64,000 nucleotides of DNA from Weissella viridescens (GTDB lineage Bacteria > Bacillota > Bacilli > Lactobacillales > Lactobacillaceae). This document shows, piece by piece, positions 17,880-26,800 of this stretch. A program made the translations under genes and the position numbers. Position 1 is the stretch's first letter, and every line of letters starts with the position of its first letter. Location of the stretch: contig NZ_JQBM01000001.1 in NCBI RefSeq assembly GCF_001437355.1, forward strand, positions 463,088 through 527,087. The letters run 5' to 3'. A model generated the notes under the pieces. The model did not search any database, was not told the origin of the DNA, and worked only from the letters and a program-made list of their open reading frames with translations.

Positions 17880-18350
17880 CTAATCAACTAAATAGAGGTC
17901 AAATTTTCGCTTAATCTTGTTAGAAGGACGTTGAGCAACTTTTTTTCTGATTTCTTGATCCGTGTCATAATATGGAAAAATCGAACTAATAAACATGTTC
18001 CATACAATTCCCGAATCGTTATAATCCGCAGCGTACAAAAACTTCATTTGATCATGAATCACCATCATTATAGGTTGTTGTGGGTAATCACTAATATTCG
18101 ATAAATCCATCATAGCATAACTTAATCCGTGCAAAGGATCTGGTATATTATAATCCGGAAATTGTTCATCTTCATCTTCTTCAGGAGTAATTACTGGTAA
18201 TTTAAATTTCTGAATACACTGCTTTAAGAAAGTATCTAAATCAGGGATATCTTTGCCGTAAAATTCAATTACTTTTACACCATTCCATAGTTCATCTAAT
18301 CTTTGATTCAATTCAAATTCACTAACTCTATATATTTGATTTCGTTTCAT
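17880..18350 (-). CDS. Barstar-like immunity protein (candidate)
   Basis: A 156-residue acidic protein. The order of elements follows the barstar fold: a first strand and helix 'VIEFYGKDIPDLDTFLKQCIQKFKLP', then an insert rich in Glu/Asp, then 'DPLHGLSYAMMDLSNI' in the place of the barstar helix that plugs the RNase active site, then 'PIMMVIHD' and a C-terminal 'KFDLYLVD' like barstar's CDITIILS. The frame starts at GTG 18359, which overlaps the stop of the upstream barnase-like tail; ATG 18350 is the more usual start. Immediate coupling to a barnase-like C-terminus strongly supports the immunity role. The gene is AT-richer than its neighbours. Confidence 0.65.
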   Translation of the reverse strand: MKRNQIYRVSEFELNQRLDELWNGVKVIEFYGKDIPDLDTFLKQCIQKFKLPVITPEEDEDEQFPDYNIPDPLHGLSYAMMDLSNISDYPQQPIMMVIHDQMKFLYAADYNDSGIVWNMFISSIFPYYDTDQEIRKKVAQRPSNKIKRKFDLYLVD

Positions 18351-18355
18351 GATTC

Positions 18356-18469
18356 TCACTTTTCAACCTTTTTAAATGTTATATAATGGTCATTTGTATA
18401 AAAAAACTTACGATTAGCTCGATCAGTATAATCAAACATTTCTGTCCAGTATTCTAATAATGCATGCAT
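18356..18469 (-). CDS. Barnase-like ribonuclease toxin C-terminal remnant (37 codons)
   Basis: Reading minus from ATG 18469 gives 37 residues ending FFYTNDHYITFKKVEK, which closely resembles the barnase C-terminus (IYKTTDHYQTFTKIR), including the DHY triplet with the catalytic general-acid His. The rest of the RNase (about 70 residues with the catalytic Glu/Arg) is not present upstream. The remaining piece is therefore not expected to cut RNA. GTGAGG lies about 11 bases before the ATG and a TATAAT box further upstream, so it may still be expressed as a mini-protein. The stop codon overlaps the GTG of the barstar-like gene. Confidence 0.6.
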   Translation of the reverse strand: MHALLEYWTEMFDYTDRANRKFFYTNDHYITFKKVEK

Positions 18470-18987
18470 ACATATAAATACCTCACAAAATAAATTTAAT
18501 TTCTTTCAAAACGATTGATTATACCCCATACCAAAACATTAAAACAAGGTTAACTACTGAATCCAGCCAAATAAAATACATAATTGTAAACAGCAAATTC
18601 AAATAACAATCACAAAATCCCAACAGGCAAGTGCTCTCTTGACACTAAGCCCTCCTCCTGGACGCGTATAAGCTTTACCGTTGGTTTTAGGTGCAACCCG
18701 TTAATCGCCTGTTTATATACGCTAAAATCGCTTTATACCATCATTGGCACAATCTTCCTTCATTCTATATGTCTACTACCAAGCGTAACCAAGGTAGGTG
18801 CTAATGTAGTGTTCGCTCTTTGTCTGCTTCCATTAACAACTTCATCGCTTCTCTTCTTTGCTCCCTCTAGTTCTGTGAGAAAGGTCCTTCACGTGACATC
18901 CCAGCTTCCACCGAGGTTTATTATTCCCACATTGACCGTGTTCTGCCATTGCAGAATCTTCGGTAGTTGCCTTTTTCAAGGATTCAA
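18470..18987. other. Unassigned stretch without a convincing gene
   Basis: No frame gives a credible protein. On the minus strand there is a TATAAT-like box near 18520 that could drive the barnase-tail/barstar pair. The 18620-18980 part is GC-richer and contains short inverted repeats (for example CTACC...GGTAG near 18777), so it could be degraded structured RNA or mobile DNA. I cannot name it. Confidence 0.4.
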
Positions 18988-19206
18988 TCACTTTTTCAAT
19001 TTACGGAAATATATTTTTACGCCTAAGTTCCAAATATAATACCTCCTAATTGAGAGAACCATCGTAATTAATATCAATGGAATCAGTAATCAAAAAAATG
19101 CATACACTTGTACTTGTATCAAACTCCCCCCATTAGATAGCACCAATACTGGAATCACATTAACTAAAACCATTCTTATAAATTTTGGATATATCTTAGC
19201 TGGTCG
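18988..19206 (-). pseudogene. ABC-2 type permease C-terminal remnant
   Basis: Minus-strand reading from 19206 gives RPAKIYPKFIRMVLVNVIPVL, then an in-frame TGA, then a hydrophobic segment (LLIPLILITMVL), then IRRYYIWNLGVKIYFRKLKK and a stop at 18988-18990. The pattern of YP..IR..L...IPV, a final transmembrane helix and a basic tail resembles the C-terminus of ABC-2 family permeases. It has no N-terminus and one internal stop. Confidence 0.5.
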
Positions 19207-19210
19207 ATTA

Positions 19211-19255
19211 TATGACAGCATTAAATATTTTCGAAAACCATTTAATGCTGTCATA
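19211..19255. repeat. 16-bp perfect inverted repeat
   Basis: TATGACAGCATTAAAT is repeated in reverse complement after a 13-base loop. It could be a terminator-like hairpin or the end of a lost mobile element. No T-tract follows on the plus strand. Confidence 0.6.
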
Positions 19256-19488
19256 TTGTCTTTCCAAAATTAAACTTCAAAAAATAGTTGATTCAACGCA
19301 AAAACAAATAAAACGTCAACCGTTTAAAAAACATTACAATGATATTTCATTTAATCATAATTACAACAAGATTATTTGATTCAAATTAATTCGTTCATAC
19401 TCGACTACTTTCATATCCAATCAGTCATTTAATTAATGGCTGATACTCTGAGTAAAATATTTTTTTCAGCTATGACCTCATCATTTAA
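19256..19488. other. AT-rich stretch with no recognisable gene
   Basis: Only short frames and many stops in all six readings. It completes the relic island up to the right-hand direct repeat. Confidence 0.5.
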
Positions 19489-19521
19489 CTTGTATTCACG
19501 CGGTTTTCTTTAGAATTAGAT
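19489..19521 (+). repeat. Right copy of 33-bp direct repeat
   Basis: It matches 17531-17563 with four differences. A TATAAT box follows at once (about 19527-19532), so the copy forms part of the promoter of the next gene. Confidence 0.65.
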
Positions 19522-19566
19522 TGGACTATAATGATAAAAAATTAACATTTAAGAAGGTTAATGACT

Positions 19567-20052
19567 ATGGAGAACCCCACTCACCCTAAACCGTTACATC
19601 ACACCCTCATTACGAATGGTGATCAAGGCCAAATGGTACAGGCTGTACGACAAAAAATTCAGGATTGGCAGTCGACCTACGCCAATGACATCTCTGGTAA
19701 CATTTGGATTTATGAAGAAAATGATGCAACTCCCTATCTACAGGTCACTGATTTCAATAATCAAACAACGCTATTCAAAGACCTACAACCCATTCAAGCA
19801 AGCACTTTTTTAAATGACTTAGACCAAACCATGCAACAAAACTTTACGCAAAACCACTCTGACGTCAATCTTATTGTCATTGATGATTTTGAAAGCACCT
19901 CTTGGTCAGCTGATAAAGAAAATGTGTTACGTAAATTATTCACCCAAGGCGCTACACATAATGTATTCACCATCTTCATTAACAGTCCATATGCGGAGCT
20001 AACAAGAAACTACCGCGATAATTTTTTTGAAATTATTGATTTTTCAGATTAA
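19567..20052 (+). CDS. Hypothetical cytosolic protein
   Basis: The product is 161 residues from ATG 19567, which has AGAAGG nine bases upstream; an earlier ATG at 19561 is too close to it. The sequence is soluble. A hydrophobic strand followed by acids (NLIVIDDFES, near residue 100) resembles a Walker B element, and 'FTIFINSPYAEL' could be the next strand of a P-loop-like fold, but there is no Walker A. No family recognised. It is followed after 24 bases by a 47-codon membrane peptide, probably in one operon. Confidence 0.7.
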   Translation: MENPTHPKPLHHTLITNGDQGQMVQAVRQKIQDWQSTYANDISGNIWIYEENDATPYLQVTDFNNQTTLFKDLQPIQASTFLNDLDQTMQQNFTQNHSDVNLIVIDDFESTSWSADKENVLRKLFTQGATHNVFTIFINSPYAELTRNYRDNFFEIIDFSD

Positions 20053-20076
20053 TAATTACCATCAAAAGGAGCATTT

Positions 20077-20220
20077 ATGTCAAATAATTTAATTGAAGTT
20101 AACGTTAAAACACCTGATACAGCAACGCATATCGCCATCTCAACTCTGGGTACCGTTGGTGTTGTGGTGGCTGCACTAGCGGGTACCGCTTTGTTAGCAC
20201 ACATACAAAAAACACATTAG
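20077..20220 (+). CDS. Small single-helix membrane protein (47 residues)
   Basis: Starts at ATG 20077 with a good AAAGGAG site and reads MSNNLIEVNVK, a polar 18-residue head, then a hydrophobic helix (about 19-41, 'GTVGVVVAALAGTALLA') and a short basic tail HIQKTH. It is cotranscribed with the preceding hypothetical gene. Function unknown; size and shape would also fit a small membrane regulator or toxin-like peptide, but nothing shows this directly. Confidence 0.65.
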   Translation: MSNNLIEVNVKTPDTATHIAISTLGTVGVVVAALAGTALLAHIQKTH

Positions 20221-20297
20221 TATTTTATCATAAATCACTTTCTTTTTATTAGTAAAAGCGTTAAACTATATACTAATAACCGAGGGAGGTTAACCTA

Positions 20298-20747
20298 ATG
20301 ACTGAAAATAACAAAGAGACACAAGCAGAACTTAAAGAACGTCTAACAGATGAAGAATACGCCGTCACACAAAACGCCGCCACCGAACGCCCATTTAGTG
20401 GTAAATATGACGACTGGTGGGATGATGGTATTTTCGTTGACGTCGTCGATGGAACACCACTATTCAGTTCAACTGATAAGTATGATGCTGGATGTGGCTG
20501 GCCTTCATTCACACGACCAATTGATGATCATAATTTAGTAGAAGAAGCTGACTATAAGCTACTACGCGAACGCACTGAAGTCCGTTCAAAAAATGCTGAT
20601 TCCCATCTTGGACATGTTTTCGATGATGGTCCAACCGATCAAGGTGGCTTACGTTACTGTATTAATTCAGCTGCACTTCGTTTCGTGCCTAAGGCAGATA
20701 TGGAAGCAGAAGGTTACGGTAAGTACCTCCAACTTTTTGATAACTAA
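20298..20747 (+). CDS. msrB: Peptide-methionine (R)-S-oxide reductase
   Basis: Repairs methionine-R-sulfoxide in proteins. The 149 residues contain '[14 protein letters not shown]' and the catalytic '[11 protein letters not shown]' with C121, which forms the sulfenic acid; C66 could be the recycling cysteine. The zinc-binding CxxC pairs of some MsrB proteins are absent. The start has GGAGG at ideal spacing. No msrA adjoins. Followed by a strong terminator. Confidence 0.96.
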   Translation: MTENNKETQAELKERLTDEEYAVTQNAATERPFSGKYDDWWDDGIFVDVVDGTPLFSSTDKYDAGCGWPSFTRPIDDHNLVEEADYKLLRERTEVRSKNADSHLGHVFDDGPTDQGGLRYCINSAALRFVPKADMEAEGYGKYLQLFDN

Positions 20748-20754
20748 TTAAAAC

Positions 20755-20796
20755 AAAAGAGGCGTTACCCCATTACGGGGTAACGCCTCTTTTTAG
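20755..20796. terminator. Terminator shared by msrB and the giant surface gene
   Basis: Perfect 14-bp stem GAGGCGTTACCCCG-type with an ATTA loop. T5 follows on the plus strand and A-rich sequence precedes it, so it may serve both convergent genes. Confidence 0.9.
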
Positions 20797-20808
20797 ATCA
20801 ATCTATGT

Positions 20809-23800
20809 TTATTTTCCATTCTTCTTACGACGGAACGGCATAAACAATCCTAATGAAAGCATCAGCATACCAAAGGCTTCCAATAGGTGTGACGATGCAA
20901 CACCCGTATTCGGTAGCGCTTTGCGAGCTTGATTCAAAATCGCATAAATTTCTTCATTTGAGTTTGCAGCATCAATTTGCTTCATTAACGCATCCTTGGT
21001 TTGGTTATCAAGACCAACCAATTGCTCAAGTTGATTCTTAACTTTACGCTTAGTTTCAGCCAAATCATCCTTTGGTGTCGTCGGATTAGCTGTCTCCTTT
21101 GAATCCGCTGGGTTCTTTGGTGCCACCGGTTTCTTTGGATTCAAGTCATCGTTTGAGCCATCTGGATTGACCGGCTTCTTTGGATCAGTAGGATCAGTAG
21201 GTTCGACTGGCTCCTTTGGATCTGTTGGGTCAGTCGGATCAACCGGTTCCTTTGGATCTGTTGGGTCAGTTGGATCAATAGGCTTAATTTCTTCAACCTT
21301 CTTGTCTACCTCATCCGTTGTCTTTGCGTCATCGATTTCCTTCTTGATTTCGTCCTTTTCTTTATCGCTTAAGTTAGGATTCTTATCAATTTCTTGCTTA
21401 GCTTCGTCCTTAGCGTCTTCTAAGTTCTTGTCGCCTTGCTTGTTGGCATCGTCAACTTCCTTTTCAACGTCATCCGTTGAAGTCTTGTCATCGATTTCCT
21501 TCTTGATTTCTTCCTTTTCTTCCTTAGACAAGTTCTCGTTAGCATCAACTTCCTTCTTGGCTTCTTCCTTAGCGTCTTCTAAGTTCTGATCGCCTTGCTT
21601 GTTTGCGTCATCAACCTTTGAATCGACTTCATCAAGCGTCTTTGATTCGTCAATGCCAGTATTAATCGCATCCTTTTCTTCATCGCTCAAGTTTGGATTT
21701 TGCTTAACTTCTTCCTTGGCAGCTTCCTTAGCATCTTCTAAGTTCTTGTCAGCTTGCTTGTTCGCTGCATCAACAATGCGATCAAGTTCATCCCCTGAAA
21801 CAGCATCATCGATTTGCTTATCAAAGCCAGCTTTTTCTTCAGGCGTCAAGTTAGGTAGCTTATCAACCGCTTCCTTAGCCTTATCTTGAAGTTCCTTTAA
21901 CTTATTCGCGTTAGAAATTTTTGCGTCATCAACAAGCTTGTCAACATCAACTAGGTTATCTGCGTCCTTAATCTTATCAAGAATCTCTTGTTTGGTTACA
22001 TCATCAAGATTCTTCAAGCCATCAATAATATCCTTAGATGTTTCTTTACGGGCATCTAAGACAGCTTGATCATTCTTTTTTGCATCAGCAATGATTTGAT
22101 CAATCGTTTCCTTGTCAGTCGCGGCATCAATGGCATCGCTAATATCTTGCTTGGTCTTATCATCAAGATTCTTCAAATCATCGATTTGAGGCTTAGCTGC
22201 ATCTTTTTGACCTTGTAAGATATCTTGGGCCTTCGCATCGTCAAGAATGTCTTTAACTTCTTGGACCGTTTCAGCTGCATCAAGCTTGTCTTTCAGTTGT
22301 TGCTTGACGTCATCCTTAAGGCTTGGCAACTTATCAACTGTTCCCTTACCCGCATTAATGGCATCTTCCAAATTACCTGAGTCTTCAGCTTTCGCATCTG
22401 CCACAATTTGGTCGATTTCAGCAATATTATCAGATGCATCAATAGCATCCTTGATTTCTTGCTTACGAGCATCATCCAAATTAGGGAAGTTTTCAACACG
22501 ATCCTTAGCAATTTCTTGGTGTTTCTTCAACTCAGTTTGATCTTCAAGCTTAGCATCTTCTACTAACTTGTCGATTTGTTCCTTCGTCAAAGCATCATCA
22601 ATTCCTTGCAAAGCAGAATCGCGCGTTTCCTCACGCAAGTTTGGCAGCTTCTCGACAATTTCTTTAGCAGCATCCTTTTGACGTTGCAAAACATTAGCCG
22701 CAATCGCTTCTTTGACAATCGCATCAACTTCATCAATCGTTGCTGCTGCATCGATACGATCTTGGAAGCCCTTCTTACGAGAATCATCCAACTTATCCAA
22801 ATCACCAACCGTTTGCTTACCGTTTGTTTGAGCACGCTTCAAGTTTTCTGCATCTTCAGTTTGCGCATCCGAAACCAACTTATCGACGTCAACAATCTTC
22901 GTTGCGTTTTTAATCGCCTCTTTGATGTTTTGCTTACGTGATTCGGAAATATTTGGCAAGGCATCAACAATAGCTGATCCGTTATCTTGACGAGCAACCA
23001 AGTTGGCTTGGTCTTCTGCCTTAGCATCTTCAACTAACTTATTGATAGTTACTTCATCTTGCGCCTTATCAATTGCTTCCTTAATGATTTGCTTACGTTC
23101 ATCAGAGATATTTGCTAAGGCATCAACTACTTCCTTAGCAGCCTGCTTTTGTCCAAGCAACTTATCAAGTGCTTCCGCTTCTTCACGAATCTTCTTCACA
23201 TCTTCAATCGTCGTAGCACCATTCACACGGTTTTGGAACTCTTGCTTCTGTGCATCACTCAAATTCGGCAATTGGCCGATAACATCGTTAGCTCGGTCTT
23301 GATTTTGCTTCAAAGTTTTAGCATCTTGGTCCTTGGCATTTTCCACCAAGGCATTAACATCAACAATCTTTTTCGCTTGATCAATTTGATCCTTAATCGC
23401 TTGCTTGGTTACTTCATCCAAATTTTGCAAAGCATCAACTGCTTCCTTACCCGCTTTTTGACTATCTGCGAGATTTCTTGCATCTTCAGCTTGTGCATCA
23501 GTTACAAGTTGATCGATTGCCGCCTTATCCTTAGCCCCATCGATGGTTGCATTGATTTCAGCCTTGCGTTCTGGTGTGATATTTTCTAACGCATCAACTG
23601 TTTCTTTCGCTACCTCTTTTTGTCCCTTCAAGGTATCCAAAGCCTTAGCATCAGCCACAATTTGGTCAACATCGACAATCTTCGTTGCATCAGCAATTTG
23701 ATCGGTAAAGCGCTTCTTTTCATCAAGCGTCAAATGTTGCAATGCATTTACTGCTGCTTCAGCATCAGTCTGACTCTTCTTCAAGTTAGCTGCATCTTGA

Positions 23801-26800
23801 GCCTTAGCAGCGTCGGCAATTTCCTGAACATTTAATTCGGTCGTTGCATTTATGATATCTTGCTTCGCTTTATTCTTTGTTGCTTGATCAATATTTTGAA
23901 GTCCTTCGACAACACTAAGTGCTGCATCTTGAGCCTTAGCCAAATCAGCAATTTCAAGAATGCTTGATCCTAATGTACCATCAGCAATTTGTTGCTTGAT
24001 TTTTTGCTTTGTCGCGTCGTCAAGGTTTGTCAAACTATCAACCGTAGCATTCGCTGAGTCCTTAGCATTTTGCAACAATTCAGCTTCTTTAGCATCAATG
24101 ACATCATAAATTGCGTCCATCTGGGTAGCATTGATGGCATCATTCATCATATCCATGATTTTTTGGTAAATATCCAAATGCTCACCAATATTCTTAGCCT
24201 CATTTAACGCTTCAAGCACTGAACTTTGTTGACTATAATGTTCGGCATTATCAGCATCACGTGCAGCCTTTAGAGCATCTTCAATTTCCTTGGTCGTTTT
24301 CGCATTGTTAACATTGTTTGCGAAATAATCTTTACCATTCTTAACGTTTGGACGACCCGGACGGCCTGGGATTGAATTTTCATCAAGGAATCCCATATTC
24401 TTTATTTCTTCAAGTGCTGCTTCCTTTTTAAGTTGCAGCTCATTGTCATCAGATTTTGTCTTAGCTTCTGTCAAAATATCATCGATTTCTTGCAAAGAGG
24501 TTGCGCCATTAACTCGATCTTGGAACTCAATAACATCTGCATCACGCAAACCATTAAAGTCTTTCAATGTCTTGTTTGCTTCAATTTTCTTGTTACCAAT
24601 TTGTGTGTCGAGATCCTTAAGCGCAATCACTTGATCGTTAATTGTCTTGGCATCTAGTGAGTCTTGTACAATCTGCTTAGCAGCATCTTTAGCGTCTTGG
24701 CTCACGTTCGTTAATGCATCGATTTGCTTAATTGATTCTTCTTTCAATTTCTTCAGATCGTTTTCTTGACGCAAACGTTCATTTTCAATGACCGCGTTCG
24801 ACCAAATTTCAGAAACCTCATCTCCATTAACAGCAGCATCAATTTGACGGTTTAGTTCATCCTTATTCGTCAAATAGTTCATATCTGCAATCTTCTTTTT
24901 GGCTTCTTCCTTAGCTGCATCAAGTTGCTTTTGCACACGATTCATTTCGTCTTGCATTTGTGCATCTTTTAGAATTTTTTTCAATTCTGCCAAGTTCTCA
25001 TCAGTCGGTTCAAGCAACTGATTGATCATTTCTTTAAAGTCCTTGTTCTCTAAATCAGTCAAGTCCTTCAAGTCATCGATTTGTTGGTTAGCCTTATCCT
25101 TCAACTCTTGGAATTCTTTTTCACGTTCAGCTTTGTGCGTAGCATCTAGTTGCTTAGCTTTATTAACAACCGTATTAACTTCTTCAATTGTCTTTCCGGC
25201 TTCGATTTGTGCAATGAAATCCTGCTTTTCTTCATCAGAAAGGTATTCCAGTTCGTTAACACTATTCTTACCAGCTTCTTTAGCTGCCTCTAATTGCTTT
25301 TGGACAATTAATTCAGCGTTACGTTTTGAAGCTTCAGTCGCAATAGCCTTAACTTCATCAATCGAAGTCGCTGCATCAACACGCTTTTTGAAATCAGCAG
25401 CTTCATCACCTAACTCAGCCATACCATTAATCGCTTCTTTAGCTTTATTTTTTGTTTCATCTAAAAGCTTTTGTTGACGGTTTGCTTCATCTTTTTCCCT
25501 AGCTTCAGTCAAGATACCTGTAATTTCTTTAACACTATTTGATTTGTTAACGCGATCAAGGAAATCGTTCTTTTCTTGAGCTGTTAAATCTTCTAATGCG
25601 TTGATTGCATCAGTGGCATCTTTTTTAGCAGCCTTGGTATCAGAATCACGCGCATCCGCTAAAATTTGTTCCAAGTCATCGGCTGTTGTCGCATTTTTAA
25701 CACGGTCGTTGTATGCGTTACGATCAGTTTCTTTTGGTACAATTTCAATCAATAATTGGCCAACACCCTCTTGGGCTGCCGACAATGCTTGCTTATCATT
25801 TAGCTTCTTAACTTGTTCGAAATATGCATCCAACATTTCGTGCGTTAAATCGGCGCCATCAAGTGCATCTTCATAATTTTGCTTTTGCAAATCAGAAATA
25901 CCTGGATAAGTTACCCCATCAACAGTCATTCCTGCCATATCAGCAATCTTTTGCTTAATTTCTTGTTTATGCTTGTTCAAAGCTTCTTTAGCTGCTTGTG
26001 ATGCTTTCGCTTCGTCTAAGATGCCATTAACTTCATCAATCGTATCCGCAGCATCAATTCGCTCTTGATAACCATTGTGTTGCTTAGGCGTCAACAACTC
26101 TAGCGCTGGTAATTCCTTTTTAGCCGCATCTTTGGCCGCTTTTAAGTTAGCCGCGTCTTTTTGCTTTGCTTCATTTAAAGTATTACGAACGTCATCAATC
26201 TTCGTCGCTTGGTCTAAAGTTGATTTAAAATCATCTTTTTCCTGAATTTGTAAGTTAGGCAACTTATCAATTTGGGCTTTCGCATCTTCAATCGCATCTG
26301 CCAACGGCATCACTGTGATCTTACTTGCCCCAGTGACGAATGATACTGAATCAAGCTGAGCTTGATTAGCAGTCTCATTTGGATAGAAGGTATCGGCCGT
26401 CCCTCCACGGGTAATCAATTGTGCAAAGTAATTCTTATTGTTATTTTCCATCGTACCATCAACAACAAGCGACTTACTTGCCAAATCACCATCCTTTAAG
26501 AGTCCACCAACCTTCTTCCAAGTTGACTTATCATTTGGATCACCTTCATACCATTGTACCCAGTATCCATCAGTACCCTTCTTACCCCAGAGACCTCCAG
26601 TTCCGGCAATCGGTTCTTTAGTCATCGATTCATCAAATCCAACTAATGGAATGGTGATTTTATCACCTTCGTAACCCTTTTGGTCTTCAACACCAATGGT
26701 CACATTAACCGTTTCGCTGGTCACAACCTTGTTGTATCCTGCACCCAAATCCATTGTTGCTGTGATTTTAATTGAACCAACCTTGGCACGGTCATTGGTA

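Noticed and set aside
18620..18985. Group II intron or its maturase
   Set aside because: No domain V, GUGCG start or reverse-transcriptase text could be recognised.
18809..19039. 76-codon plus-strand frame
   Set aside because: Opposite to the ABC-2 permease remnant and a hairpin-rich stretch. No start site or protein-like features.
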